Notes under the pieces: generated by a model | Seen by the model: the letters and a program-made list of their open reading frames with translations, nothing else | Databases searched by the model: none | What the model was told of the DNA's origin: nothing | Origin: Sulfitobacter sp. HGT1 | GTDB taxonomy: Bacteria > Pseudomonadota > Alphaproteobacteria > Rhodobacterales > Rhodobacteraceae | Direction: 5' to 3' | Assembly: GCF_013282155.1 (NCBI RefSeq) | Contig: NZ_BLWI01000008.1 | Coordinates: forward strand, 248,001 to 312,000 | Length of the DNA: 64,000 bases | Shown: in pieces, positions 38,359-47,923 of the stretch | Layout: the number at the start of each line of letters is the position of its first letter | Position numbering within the stretch: position 1 is the first letter of the stretch | Made by a program: the position numbers and the translations under genes

Positions 38359-38405
38359 TTTTCCACAAAATCCTGTAGTATCCACAAACAGCAGGGTTAT
38401 CCACA
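38359..38405 (+). promoter_or_regulatory. Three direct DnaA-box-like 9-mers upstream of dnaB
   Basis: TTTTCCACA (38359-38367), GTATCCACA (38378-38386) and TTATCCACA (38397-38405) lie in the same direction with an exact 19-base start-to-start spacing. The third is a perfect DnaA box; the others differ at one or two leading positions. They end 80 bases before the dnaB start, so DnaA control of dnaB is likely. Confidence 0.75.
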
Positions 38406-38484
38406 AGTTATACAATTTGCAGGTGCCCCTCTGTCTCGGCTAAGTCCAAGACCGGGGCAGTTGCGCAGTAGGGGTACAAGGCAA

Positions 38485-39984
38485 ATGAATGAGATTTCCA
38501 GCATCAACACCAACGATCTGACGGTTCAGGCACCCGAAACCATCCCCCATTCGATCGAGGCAGAACAGCAACTGCTGGGTGCGATCCTGACCAATAACGA
38601 TATTTACGACCGTGTGGCGTCGATCATCGGCCCCAAGCATTTCTATGATCCTGTACACGCCCGTATCTTCGAAATCGCCAGCGCGCGGATCGCCAAGAAC
38701 AACCTTGCGTCGCCGGTCACGCTTAAGGCATTTATGGAGGATGACGAAGGTCTGAAAGAATTGGGCGGCCCCGCCTATCTGGTACGCCTTGCCGGTGCCG
38801 CGATCAGCGCCTTTGCTGTGCGCGACTATGCGCAGATGATCTATGATCTGGCCGTGCGCCGCGATCTGATCCAGCTGGGGCGCGATATCTCCGCCAAGGC
38901 CGCGCAGGTTAACGTGATGTCGGAACCGCGCGAGCAGATCGTCGAAGCCGAACAGCAGCTTTACAAACTGGCAGAGCAAGGCCAGACCGAAAGCGGATTT
39001 CAAAGCTTTCTCAAGGCGGTAACGGATGCTGTTAACGTGGCCAACGCGGCCTACCAGCGTGACGGGGGCCTGTCGGGCGTCTCCACCGGTCTGATTGATA
39101 TGGATAAAAAACTCGGCGGGCTGCACCCGTCAGACCTTTTGATCCTCGCGGGTCGTCCGTCAATGGGGAAAACCTCGCTTGCCACAAACATCGCGTTCAA
39201 CGTCGCCAAAGCCTATCGTCGTGGCATATTGCATGATGGCACCGAAGGCGCGGTTGAAGGCGGCGTTGTGGGCTTTTACAGCCTCGAGATGAGCGCCGAA
39301 CAGCTGGCCGCGCGGATCCTGTCGGAAGCGTCGGAAATCCCGTCGCAGCAGATCCGGTCGGGTGACATGACCGAGGCCGAATTCCGGCGTTTTGTGGATG
39401 CTGCAAAAGCGCTTGAAGCCTGCCCGCTTTATATCGACGACACGCCTGCCCTGCCGATCAGCCAGCTATCCGCGCGTGCGCGGCGTCTGAAGCGGACGCA
39501 TGGGTTGGATGTGTTGATCATCGACTATCTCCAGCTGGTGCGCGGCACCGGCAAAAACGAAAACCGCGTGAACGAGATTTCAGAAATCACCATGGGTCTC
39601 AAGGCCATCGCCAAAGAGCTTCATATCCCGGTCATCGCCCTGTCGCAGCTGTCGCGTCAGGTGGAAAATCGCGAAGATAAACGCCCGCAGCTGTCGGATT
39701 TGCGTGAATCAGGGTCGATCGAACAGGATGCCGACGTGGTCATGTTCGTGTTCCGCGAGGAATATTACAAAGAGCGTGAAAAGCCCGGCGATCACGAGCT
39801 GGACAAGATGGCGATCTGGCAAGAAGAGATGGAGCGCCTGCATGGCCGCGCCGAAGTCGTGATCGGCAAGCAGCGGCACGGGCCGATCGGCACCGTGGAC
39901 CTGAGCTTTGAGGGCAGATTTACCCGCTTTGGCAACCTTGTGAAGCCGTGGCAAAGCAATGATGACGGCGATCAGGAGTTCTGA
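38485..39984 (+). CDS. dnaB: Replicative DNA helicase
   Basis: The hexameric 5'-3' helicase that unwinds DNA at the fork. 499 residues starting at MNEISSINTN; eight further upstream codons run into the leader. The N-terminal helical domain begins PHSIEAEQQLLGAIL. The RecA-like motor shows Walker A GRPSMGKTSLATNIA, Walker B LIIDYLQLV and DLRESGSIEQDADVVMFVFR. There is no intein. The ribosome-binding site is modest (AAGG close to the ATG). It is preceded by the DnaA-box array. Confidence 0.96.
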   Translation: MNEISSINTNDLTVQAPETIPHSIEAEQQLLGAILTNNDIYDRVASIIGPKHFYDPVHARIFEIASARIAKNNLASPVTLKAFMEDDEGLKELGGPAYLVRLAGAAISAFAVRDYAQMIYDLAVRRDLIQLGRDISAKAAQVNVMSEPREQIVEAEQQLYKLAEQGQTESGFQSFLKAVTDAVNVANAAYQRDGGLSGVSTGLIDMDKKLGGLHPSDLLILAGRPSMGKTSLATNIAFNVAKAYRRGILHDGTEGAVEGGVVGFYSLEMSAEQLAARILSEASEIPSQQIRSGDMTEAEFRRFVDAAKALEACPLYIDDTPALPISQLSARARRLKRTHGLDVLIIDYLQLVRGTGKNENRVNEISEITMGLKAIAKELHIPVIALSQLSRQVENREDKRPQLSDLRESGSIEQDADVVMFVFREEYYKEREKPGDHELDKMAIWQEEMERLHGRAEVVIGKQRHGPIGTVDLSFEGRFTRFGNLVKPWQSNDDGDQEF

Positions 39985-39998
39985 TCGCTACCCTCACC

Positions 39999-40724
39999 TC
40001 AAACGCTGGCAGCACGGGCGATTTCCGCCTCTGACAGATCGTATTTTCCGGCAAACCGGCCCCGCGCTGCCACAAGGCGCGGGTCATCGGGACGCATCCC
40101 CAAAGTTCGAATGAATTCAATCCGTTGCTGGTGTTTCAACGCCTCGCGGTCAATTGCTGTGCCCATCGCGCGGTCGATCACCGCGCCGCCGGGGCTGACG
40201 TGGAACCATTTGCTGAAATCGCGGAAATGGTGCTGGTTGTGCAGCGTGGTCACATAGCGTTCAACCCGCGTTTTGGGCAGGTTCAAATGCGCGGTCATGT
40301 GAAACCATTCATACACCAGAAAGGTCAGCACCCCGCCCACAGGCACTATGGCAATTGCGATCCAAAGGGCATTGGCGCTGCCAAACAGCGTCAGCACCGC
40401 CCATACCGCCAGACTGTTAACCAGCAAGATCGGCAAAGCGACCCAGATCGGGACGAAAAACAGCTTGGTATGGGTGGGGAAATCATGATGCCCGTAATGC
40501 GCCATATAAAGCAGATCAAACGCCCATTGCCGGCGCGGCGGCGGCAGGTGGAACACATAGCGGTGCAGGTTGTATTCATTCAACATCTGCGCGCCGATCC
40601 CCAAGGGGACCAGCGCCCAGATCCAGACCGGGGCAAACATCGCCAATGCGATCACCCCGGCACCGCAGGCCACCGCCATAACGGTCACGGCAGCGTGCGA
40701 GAACATGATGCGTAAACGCGTCAT
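39999..40724 (-). CDS. Fatty acid hydroxylase/sterol desaturase superfamily membrane protein
   Basis: 241 residues with about four membrane spans and the di-iron histidine boxes HRYVFH, HYGHH, HMTAH and HNQHHF. The superfamily hydroxylates or desaturates lipid substrates in the membrane using iron and oxygen. The specific substrate is unknown. The ATG preceded by AAGGA is preferred to a GTG one codon earlier. It is convergent with dnaB and follows the secreted esterase gene after 21 bases, so the two are probably an operon. Confidence 0.85.
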   Translation of the reverse strand: MTRLRIMFSHAAVTVMAVACGAGVIALAMFAPVWIWALVPLGIGAQMLNEYNLHRYVFHLPPPRRQWAFDLLYMAHYGHHDFPTHTKLFFVPIWVALPILLVNSLAVWAVLTLFGSANALWIAIAIVPVGGVLTFLVYEWFHMTAHLNLPKTRVERYVTTLHNQHHFRDFSKWFHVSPGGAVIDRAMGTAIDREALKHQQRIEFIRTLGMRPDDPRLVAARGRFAGKYDLSEAEIARAASV

Positions 40725-40745
40725 CACGGATCCTTTTGCTTTGAC

Positions 40746-42074
40746 TTAATCAGGCGCTTTGACCTCATAGCGCAGTCCTTTGGCGGTGTCCTTGTCGAAC
40801 CCTTTCCAATAGCTGTGATCGTCCTTGGGGGTACCGTCTTCGTTCATTGACCAGACACCGTCATTGGAATTCTCGAGCAGATCAAGGTAATCGCCGGCCG
40901 TCTCGTTCCCCTTGAGGTGCAGATCCATCCAGGCGCTGACGAAATGCTGCGCGATGTTGTTCATGCGCGCCTGATCCCAGACCGGATCAGTGTAATGCCC
41001 CGAGACGTTAAAGCCCAACCGTTCGTCATCGCGGTAGGATTCTGCCGGTGCAGGCATGGGGGCCGCCGCATTGTGACCCGCATTTTCAAAGGTCAAAAGA
41101 CTGCGGTTCGTCGCGCTGGCGTTTTCCCAGATCGCACGCACCCCTTTTTCATAGAGCGATGTCATGTCTTGCGAACCGGCCATGAACAGCATCGGTATCT
41201 TGATGCCCTTCAACCCTTCGGCATCCCAAAAGCCGGTGTTCATGCCCCAGGGGCCGATGGCCACGGCGGTTTTGATACGCGGATCGGGCAGCGCGTTATG
41301 GGTATCTGACCCTGCCTGATGGATTGCCAGCGTGCCATGCGGCCCGCCCCAGCCATAGCCCACCGATGTTTCGGTCACGCCACCGCCTGCGGTGATCACC
41401 GCACCATAGCCGCCCATCGAATAGCCGACGATGCCCGCCGTATCGGCATTGACCAACCCGTTCAGAAACGAGTCCCCCTCGCCCGACAGTCGCGCCATTT
41501 CATCCAGCACAAACAGCTGATCCAAGGACCGGTTCACCAACGTCGACCCGAAAGCCGCCTGGGTGCGGTAGGTCGAATCCGTGTGATCGATGGAGGCAAC
41601 GACATATCCCTTGGACGCGATGTTTTCCGCCAGATGCGACATCAGGAAACGGTTGCCCGGATAGCCATGCGATACGATGACCAGCGGATAGGCCGTGCCT
41701 GCCGCAGGCTCTGCATCGCGCATGGCCTGGCCGTTCAAGGTGACTTCGGTGGTCGCATCGCGCAGGAATGCCCTGAACGCGGTGTCACCCGTGGCCCCGT
41801 CGGCGGCAGGATACCAGACCTCGACGGTCAGGGGCCGGTCATAGGTCGGAAGGGTCTCGGGCTTGGCCGCTGCCGGATCGATGGACAAAATGTCGACCTG
41901 GCCCCCATGAACCAGCTCGATCTGGCGCACGCCAACCTTCATCTCCCCATAGGCCGCCAGCTCTGGCGCATTGGGCAGCTGCGTATCAATCCGGTTTTCC
42001 GCCAAGGCCATCGGTGCGGCAAACCCCGCCACCACAGCCAGCACCGGCGCGAATTTATATCTCTGGGTCAACAT
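40746..42074 (-). CDS. Secreted alpha/beta hydrolase (dienelactone hydrolase/PAF-acetylhydrolase-like)
   Basis: 442 residues from the ATG preceded by GGAGGAG. Residues 1-26 are a Sec signal peptide ending ALAEN, so it is exported. PLVIVSHGYPGNR is the oxyanion strand, GYSMGGYG carries the nucleophile Ser, MLFMAGSQDM gives the acid region, and ENAGHNAA the catalytic His. This fits esterase/lipase families such as PAF-acetylhydrolase. The first 100 residues include a beta-rich region before the hydrolase core. The partner hydroxylase gene suggests a lipid-related role, which is an inference. Confidence 0.82.
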   Translation of the reverse strand: MLTQRYKFAPVLAVVAGFAAPMALAENRIDTQLPNAPELAAYGEMKVGVRQIELVHGGQVDILSIDPAAAKPETLPTYDRPLTVEVWYPAADGATGDTAFRAFLRDATTEVTLNGQAMRDAEPAAGTAYPLVIVSHGYPGNRFLMSHLAENIASKGYVVASIDHTDSTYRTQAAFGSTLVNRSLDQLFVLDEMARLSGEGDSFLNGLVNADTAGIVGYSMGGYGAVITAGGGVTETSVGYGWGGPHGTLAIHQAGSDTHNALPDPRIKTAVAIGPWGMNTGFWDAEGLKGIKIPMLFMAGSQDMTSLYEKGVRAIWENASATNRSLLTFENAGHNAAAPMPAPAESYRDDERLGFNVSGHYTDPVWDQARMNNIAQHFVSAWMDLHLKGNETAGDYLDLLENSNDGVWSMNEDGTPKDDHSYWKGFDKDTAKGLRYEVKAPD

Positions 42075-42310
42075 TGGGTTCTCCTCCCGCTTCTTGCCAG
42101 TACCTTGTGCAGCCTGACATTTGTTAGGCATAGGCTACCGAGTTCCGCCCACCTTGCAAGCAAAACGCGAAACTGCCGCAGCGGCACATCCCTTGGCGCA
42201 GCTTAACTTGCGCTTTGCCACCGCCCCTAAACCGGAAATTGAAACGCTTTATCCGGGTCACGCACGTTCAGACGCTTGACGCCGCCGCCCATCCGGTCAA
42301 AACAAAACCC

Positions 42311-43345
42311 ATGACAACAGCCACACTTACCATCGACCTCACTGCACTGGCGGCCAATTGGCACGCGCTCAACCGCCTGTCCGAAAGCGAAACCGGCGCA
42401 GTGGTCAAGGCCAATGCCTACGGTCTGGGCATCGACCGCGTGGCCCCCGTGCTGGCGGCCGAAGGGGCGCGCGAATTCTTTGTCGCCGTCGCCGAGGAAG
42501 GCCTCGCCCTGCGCCGTGTGCTGGGCGACGGCCCCCGGATCAATGTGTTCGCAGGTCACATGCCCGGCGATGCAGATATGATCGGTCAGGCCAACCTGAC
42601 CCCGATGATCAATTCCGTCGACCAGTTGATCGGCCATGTCGAAACCCTGCCCGGCCATCCCTTTGGCATCCAGCTGAACTCTGGCATGAACCGCTTGGGC
42701 ATGGACCCCGCAGAATGGAGCGCCCTGCGCGACATCGCCCTGTCGCAAAACCCGACAATGATCATTTCGCATCTGGCCTGCGCCGATGAACCCGACCACC
42801 CGATGAACCCCGCCCAGCTCGAGGTCTTTCGCGAAATGACCGCCGGCGTCGATGTGCCTTTGTCGCTGGGGGCCACGGGTGGCATCCTGTTGGGCGATGA
42901 CTACCACTTTGACCTGACGCGCCCGGGCATCGGCCTCTACGGCGGTTTGCCCTTTGTGGATGCGCGTCCCGTCGTGACACTCGACCTGCCGGTCGTCCAA
43001 ACCCGCGACGTGATCCAAGGCGCATCTGTCGGTTACGCCTGCGGCTGGACAGCAGCGCGGGACTCCAAAATCGCAACCGTATCAGGCGGCTATGCCGACG
43101 GGCTGATCCGCGCCTTGGGCAACGGTGCCACACTCACCCACGAGGGGCGCAAGCTGCCGGTGGTCGGTCGCGTCTCAATGGATCTGATCACGGTCGATGT
43201 GACCGACCTGGCCGAAATCCCCGGACATCTGCAACTGATCGGACCGCATCAATCCGTTGATACAGTTGCAGGCTTTGCCGGCACGATCGGCTATGAGATC
43301 CTGACCTCGCTGGGCGCACGCTATGACCGGGTCTATCTAAAGTAA
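42311..43345 (+). CDS. alr: Alanine racemase
   Basis: PLP enzyme making D-alanine for peptidoglycan. 344 residues from the first ATG that aligns with the family ([10 protein letters not shown]). The PLP lysine is Lys33 in [11 protein letters not shown]; the second-base tyrosine lies at about residue 239 in [10 protein letters not shown]. No strong ribosome-binding site precedes this ATG, so the true start might lie upstream. The gene is divergent from the esterase across 236 bases and begins the alr-pqiA-radA-cvpA-purF stretch. Confidence 0.93.
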   Translation: MTTATLTIDLTALAANWHALNRLSESETGAVVKANAYGLGIDRVAPVLAAEGAREFFVAVAEEGLALRRVLGDGPRINVFAGHMPGDADMIGQANLTPMINSVDQLIGHVETLPGHPFGIQLNSGMNRLGMDPAEWSALRDIALSQNPTMIISHLACADEPDHPMNPAQLEVFREMTAGVDVPLSLGATGGILLGDDYHFDLTRPGIGLYGGLPFVDARPVVTLDLPVVQTRDVIQGASVGYACGWTAARDSKIATVSGGYADGLIRALGNGATLTHEGRKLPVVGRVSMDLITVDVTDLAEIPGHLQLIGPHQSVDTVAGFAGTIGYEILTSLGARYDRVYLK

Positions 43346-43414
43346 CGTCCTCGCAGCATCGCTGCGCGCCACTCTGATCCGGATCGAAGCCCCCTGTGGG
43401 TCTGACTACCCTCA

Positions 43415-43450
43415 TCTCTGGCCTCTTCTCTGGCCTCTTCTCTGGCTCTT
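43415..43450. repeat. Short tandem repeat, three 12-base units
   Basis: TCTCTGGCCTCT occurs twice exactly and a third time as TCTCTGGCTCTT, running straight into repeat copy C. It looks like slippage expansion at the edge of the dispersed element. Confidence 0.85.
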
Positions 43451-43470
43451 AAATATCCTCGCCGAAGGCA
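43438..43470 (+). repeat. Dispersed intergenic repeat, copy C
   Basis: CTCTGGCTCTTAAATATCC then TCGCCGAAGGC, about 95 bases after the alr stop in sense orientation. It shares AATATCCTCGCCGAAGGC with copy D and, inverted, most of copy B. Confidence 0.75.
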
Positions 43471-43535
43471 CCGATCTGCGCCCCGCAGATCGCAAAATCA
43501 AATGGCGCAGATGCGCCTTATGTCTTGGAAACCCC

Positions 43536-43976
43536 ATGCTGCGCGCCCTGAACCTGTCTTTGCTCCTCCTTTATCCCATCGCCTGGGCCGCACCGCTTTT
43601 GCGCGCAGGGCTGCTTCCGCTGTTCGGCCTGACCGAGATTTCAGTGCTCAGCGGGCTGCAAGCGCTCTGGGCCTCCGACATCTCCCTCGCGCTGGTCGTC
43701 ACGGTGTTCGCGCTCTTTGCCCCCTATCTGAAAACCCTTGGTCTGGCGCTGGTGCAATTCGACCTGCTCAGCCCGCGCGCCCTGCCCGCGTTGAACTTCA
43801 TCGGCAAACTCGCCATGGCCGATGTCTTTTTGATCGCGCTTTACATCACCCTCGCCAAAGGCGTGGGCATCGGCCGGATCGAGGTCGCATGGGGCCTGTA
43901 TCTGTTCACGGCCTGCATTCTGATGTCCCTTTGGATCGGCTGGAAAACACAGGCATCCATGCGCAGATCAGGCTGA
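43536..43976 (+). CDS. pqiA: Paraquat-inducible protein A (PqiA) family membrane protein
   Basis: 146 residues with about four spans, a single PqiA domain. The family is linked to envelope lipid transport with PqiB/PqiC, but neither is present and this short form lacks the CxxC zinc motifs of E. coli PqiA. It sits between alr and radA, a recurrent order in the group. Function is inferred only from the family. Confidence 0.75.
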   Translation: MLRALNLSLLLLYPIAWAAPLLRAGLLPLFGLTEISVLSGLQALWASDISLALVVTVFALFAPYLKTLGLALVQFDLLSPRALPALNFIGKLAMADVFLIALYITLAKGVGIGRIEVAWGLYLFTACILMSLWIGWKTQASMRRSG

Positions 43977-44101
43977 TCTGCCCCCCCTGCGACCAAGCCA
44001 CGCGATGCCCCAAACAACGCGTTTTCGAATTGCCTGCGAAAGCCGCATGGTAATCCGTTCTTTTGCTTTGACCTCGCCTGCGCTCTCAGCCAAAAAGGCA
44101 T

Positions 44102-45469
44102 ATGGCAAAAACTCCCGTCACATTTTCATGCACGTCCTGCGGTGCCAGCTATAACAAGTGGTCCGGCCGCTGTGATGGCTGCGGCGAATGGAACACGATC
44201 CAGCAAGACAAAGGCATTTCCGCGGGGCCGCCCAGCAAATCGCTCGGGGCCAAGCGCGGGTCGGCCATGGTACTGACCGATCTGAGCACCAAGGAATCCC
44301 CCCCGCCGCGCAGCCAGTCCGGCATTGCCGAACTCGACCGCGTTCTGGGTGGTGGTCTGGTGGCGGCATCGGCCATTCTGGTGGGCGGTGATCCTGGCAT
44401 CGGCAAATCCACGTTGCTGTTGCAAGCCGCCGCCCATTTTGCCCGCAGCGGGTTGAAAACCATCTATGTCAGCGGCGAAGAAGCCTCTGCACAGGTCCGG
44501 ATGCGCGCGCAGCGCCTTGGGCTGGCCGATGCGCCGGTCAAACTGGCCGCCGAAACCAACCTGCGCGATATCCTGACCACCCTCGAGGCCGAACGCCCCG
44601 ATCTGGCAATCATCGATTCGATCCAGACCATGTGGGCCGATAATGTCGAAAGCGCGCCGGGGTCGGTGTCCCAGGTCCGCGCCTCGGCCCATGAACTGAC
44701 CAGTTTTGCCAAACGCACCGGCGTGTCGGTGATCCTTGTGGGCCATGTCACCAAAGACGGCCAGATCGCCGGCCCCCGTGTTGTCGAACATATGGTCGAT
44801 ACGGTGCTCTATTTCGAAGGTGAACGCGGCCACCAGTTCCGCATCCTGCGGGCTGTGAAAAACCGCTTTGGCCCCGCGGATGAGATCGGCGTCTTCGAGA
44901 TGACCGGCCAGGGGCTGGCCGAAGTCACCAACCCGTCGGCGCATTTTCTGTCCGAACGTGGCGAACCGGCTGCCGGATCGGTGGTTTTCGCAGGCATCGA
45001 AGGCACGCGGCCTGTGTTGTGTGAATTGCAGGCGCTTGTTGCCCCGTCGCCGCATTCGCAGGCGCGGCGCACGGTTGTCGGCTGGGATGGCGGGCGTCTG
45101 GCGATGATTCTTGCGGTGCTCGAGGCGCGCTGCGGCATCCCCTTTGCCGGGCTTGATGTCTATCTGAACGTCGCAGGCGGCATGAAGATTTCCGAACCCG
45201 CCGCCGATCTGGCCGTGGCCGCCGCCCTGCTGAGCGCGCGCGAAGACGTGGCCCTGCCCGCAGAGACTGTTGTTTTCGGCGAAATAAGCCTGTCAGGTGC
45301 CCTCAGACCGGCAACGCAGACCGAAAATAGGTTGAAAGAAGCGCAAAAACTTGGTTTTACCAGCGCCATTGCGCCTGCCGGGGGAAAACCGGTGGGCAAA
45401 AACGGCATAACGCTTAATACCATGAGCGATCTAACCGGATTTGTAGGCGAAATTTTCGGGGCTGGCTGA
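44102..45469 (+). CDS. radA: DNA repair protein RadA (Sms)
   Basis: A RecA-like helicase that processes recombination branches. 455 residues. A four-cysteine zinc finger (Cys10, Cys13, Cys24, Cys27) leads, then Walker A GGDPGIGKSTLLLQAA, the KNRFG motif (VKNRFGPADEIGVFEM) specific to RadA, and a C-terminal Lon-protease-like domain (about 280-450). cvpA follows after 28 bases. No LexA box was seen upstream. Confidence 0.96.
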   Translation: MAKTPVTFSCTSCGASYNKWSGRCDGCGEWNTIQQDKGISAGPPSKSLGAKRGSAMVLTDLSTKESPPPRSQSGIAELDRVLGGGLVAASAILVGGDPGIGKSTLLLQAAAHFARSGLKTIYVSGEEASAQVRMRAQRLGLADAPVKLAAETNLRDILTTLEAERPDLAIIDSIQTMWADNVESAPGSVSQVRASAHELTSFAKRTGVSVILVGHVTKDGQIAGPRVVEHMVDTVLYFEGERGHQFRILRAVKNRFGPADEIGVFEMTGQGLAEVTNPSAHFLSERGEPAAGSVVFAGIEGTRPVLCELQALVAPSPHSQARRTVVGWDGGRLAMILAVLEARCGIPFAGLDVYLNVAGGMKISEPAADLAVAAALLSAREDVALPAETVVFGEISLSGALRPATQTENRLKEAQKLGFTSAIAPAGGKPVGKNGITLNTMSDLTGFVGEIFGAG

Positions 45470-45497
45470 CAGCCCCCCCAAGGAAGGCAAGACGATC

Positions 45498-46052
45498 ATG
45501 GAAGGCTTTACCATCATTGACGGGGTTGTGGCGCTTGTCATCGTTCTATCTGCGCTTTTGGCATACGGGCGCGGGTTTGTACGCGAATTGATGGCCATCG
45601 TCGGCTGGATTGCCGCCGCTGTTCTGGCGTTTCTATTTGCCCCACAGGTTGAACCGCTTGTGACCGAACTGCCCGTTGTTGGCGAATTTCTGGCCGACAG
45701 CTGCGAATTGTCCATTATCGGTGCTTTCGCGATCGTCTTTGCCATCGCCTTGATCGTGGTGTCGCTGTTCACACCGCTGTTTTCATCGCTGGTGCAACGG
45801 TCTGTGCTGGGCGGTCTGGATCAGGGCCTCGGTTTCCTGTTCGGCGTGGCGCGCGGCATCTTGTTGGTGGCGATTGCGTTCTTTGTTTATGATACGGTGA
45901 TCACCGGCCAGACCTTCACAATCGTCGACGAAAGCCGCTCTGCGCAGGTATTTGGGCGCTTTACCGGCCAGATCGAAGACCAGAACCCCGAAGAAGCCCT
46001 TGGCTGGATCACCTCGCGCTACGAGGCTCTTGTGGGTGCTTGCGGCGAATAA
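45498..46052 (+). CDS. cvpA: CvpA family inner-membrane protein
   Basis: 184 residues with about four spans and the opening IDGVVALVIVLSALLAYGRG typical of CvpA. The family was found through colicin V production and is usually upstream of purF, as here. AAGGAAGGC precedes the start. A terminator lies between it and purF, so the two are probably separate transcripts. The molecular role is unclear. Confidence 0.9.
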   Translation: MEGFTIIDGVVALVIVLSALLAYGRGFVRELMAIVGWIAAAVLAFLFAPQVEPLVTELPVVGEFLADSCELSIIGAFAIVFAIALIVVSLFTPLFSSLVQRSVLGGLDQGLGFLFGVARGILLVAIAFFVYDTVITGQTFTIVDESRSAQVFGRFTGQIEDQNPEEALGWITSRYEALVGACGE

Positions 46053-46074
46053 CGCCTAAATAACAAATTATTTC

Positions 46075-46106
46075 AAAGGGCTGCCCCAACAACGGGCGGC
46101 CCTTTT
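46075..46106 (+). terminator. Rho-independent terminator of cvpA
   Basis: AAAGGGCTGCCC-CAACAAC-GGGCGGCCCTTT forms a 12-bp stem with one T-G wobble and a seven-base loop, followed by a short T. It begins about 20 bases after the cvpA stop. Confidence 0.85.
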
Positions 46107-46222
46107 GCCTTTCACGAGCCCTGTTGACGCATTAACCCTTTCTAAATGTGACAGCGGGGTGACAAGCCCCGCGCAACCGCCTACATAGTGCGTGTCTTCT
46201 TCCCCGGAATCGGAGCTCCCCG

Positions 46223-47719
46223 TTGTCCAAGATCATGCCCCCCGCACATCCTTTTGACACCTCGTACCTGCGAGACGCCGATGACGGCGATAAACTGAAA
46301 GAAGAATGCGGGGTATTCGGCGTTGTCGGTGTCGCCGACGCATCGAACTTTGTGGCCCTTGGCCTGCACGCGCTGCAACACCGCGGACAAGAAGCCGGCG
46401 GCATCGTCAGCTACGACCCCACAGACGGGTTCCAGTCGGCCCGCCGCTTTGGCTATGTGCGCGACAACTTCACATCGCAAAAGGTCATGGAAACCCTGCC
46501 CGGCGAATTGGCCATCGGTCACGTGCGCTATTCCACCTCCGGCAACAAAGGCCAGACCGCGATCCGCGATGTGCAGCCGTTCTTTGGTGAATTCGCCATG
46601 GGCGGTGCGGCGATTGCCCATAACGGCAACATCACCAACGCCAATTCCCTGCGCCGCGAACTGATTGAACGCGGCTCGATTTTCCAGTCTTCCTCGGACA
46701 GTGAATGCATCATCCACCTGATGGCGCGGTCCTTGCAACGCACCATCCCCGAACGCATGGAAGACGCCCTGCGCCGGGTCGAGGGCGCGTTTTCCGTGGT
46801 CGCCATGACCCGCACCAAACTGATCGGCGTGCGCGATCCCTTGGGCGTGCGCCCCTTGGTTCTGGGCAAGGTCGGCGACGGCTGGGCGCTCAGCTCGGAA
46901 ACCTGTGCGCTTGATATCATCGGTGCCGATTTCGTGCGCGAAATCGAGCCGGGCGAAATGGTCGTCATCACCGCCAAGGGCGTGGAAAGCCACTTCCCCT
47001 TCCGCCGCGTTGCATCGCGGTTCTGTATCTTTGAACATGTCTATTTCAGCCGCCCCGACAGCATTCTTGGCGGTCGCTCCGTCTATGAAACCCGCGAGGC
47101 GATCGGCCGCGAACTGGCCAAGGAAAGCCCCGTCGATGCCGATCTGGTCTGCCCCGTCCCTGACAGCGGTACCCCTGCGGCCATCGGGTTCAGCCTCCAA
47201 TCGGGCATTCCCTATGCGATGGGAATCATCCGCAACCAATATATGGGCCGCACGTTCATCGAGCCGACGGAGCAGATCCGCAACATGGGCGTGCGTCTGA
47301 AACTCAACGTCAACCGCGCGCTGATCAAAGGCAAACGGGTGATCCTGGTGGACGATTCGGTGGTGCGCGGCACAACCAGCCGCAAGATCAAGGAAATGAT
47401 CCTTGATGCCGGTGCCAAGGAAGTCCACTTCCGCATCGCGTCGCCCCCGACCGCGTGGCCGTGTTTTTACGGCGTCGACACACCGCAGCGTGAAAAGCTG
47501 CTGGCCGCGACCATGTCCGAAGAAGAAATGCGCGAGCACTTGCAGGTAGATAGCCTCAAGTTCATTTCGATTGATGGTCTGTACCGCGCCGTGGGCGAAG
47601 CCGAAGGCCGCAACGCCAAATGCCCGCAATATTGCGACGCCTGTTTTACCGGTGACTATCCCGTGAAACCGACAGATCAAATCACCGCAGGCTTCCAGAT
47701 GAAATCTGCCGCTGAATAA
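46223..47719 (+). CDS. purF: Amidophosphoribosyltransferase (TTG start)
   Basis: First committed step of purine synthesis. 498 residues. The start is TTG: GGAG lies seven bases before it, while the next in-frame ATG, four codons later, is too far from that site. The N-terminal nucleophile is Cys29 in EECGVFG, so a 28-residue propeptide would have to be removed. The PRPP motif is VILVDDSVVRGTTSRKI. CIIHLMARSL and the glutaminase half are complete. The separate promoter follows the cvpA terminator. Confidence 0.95.
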   Translation: MSKIMPPAHPFDTSYLRDADDGDKLKEECGVFGVVGVADASNFVALGLHALQHRGQEAGGIVSYDPTDGFQSARRFGYVRDNFTSQKVMETLPGELAIGHVRYSTSGNKGQTAIRDVQPFFGEFAMGGAAIAHNGNITNANSLRRELIERGSIFQSSSDSECIIHLMARSLQRTIPERMEDALRRVEGAFSVVAMTRTKLIGVRDPLGVRPLVLGKVGDGWALSSETCALDIIGADFVREIEPGEMVVITAKGVESHFPFRRVASRFCIFEHVYFSRPDSILGGRSVYETREAIGRELAKESPVDADLVCPVPDSGTPAAIGFSLQSGIPYAMGIIRNQYMGRTFIEPTEQIRNMGVRLKLNVNRALIKGKRVILVDDSVVRGTTSRKIKEMILDAGAKEVHFRIASPPTAWPCFYGVDTPQREKLLAATMSEEEMREHLQVDSLKFISIDGLYRAVGEAEGRNAKCPQYCDACFTGDYPVKPTDQITAGFQMKSAAE

Positions 47720-47746
47720 GCGCACCCGAAACACCACTAGACAAAT

Positions 47747-47785
47747 GCAGCGCAGAGGTACAACCCCCTGCGCTGCTTTGCATTT
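47747..47785 (+). terminator. Candidate purF terminator hairpin
   Basis: GCAGCGCAG pairs with CTGCGCTGC (9 bp, 12-base loop), followed by TTTGCATTT; flanking AAAT and ATTT could extend the stem. It lies 28 bases after the purF stop. The T-run is interrupted, so strength is uncertain. Confidence 0.55.
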
Positions 47786-47923
47786 GGCCCCCGTGGCAAA
47801 GCTTTGCCGATGTCTCAGCCGGTCTTTGCTTGCCTGTTCCTCCGCATCTTTCGGCCGCGCAAAGCCTTTGTTAACTGACATGTCGTACCCCTCCCCTGAC
47901 CCACAGGGACAAGAAAGGCTGAC

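Noticed and set aside
46131..46146. CtrA-like TTAA-N7-TAAA upstream of purF
   Set aside because: One half deviates and purF is not a usual CtrA target; likely chance in an AT-rich stretch.
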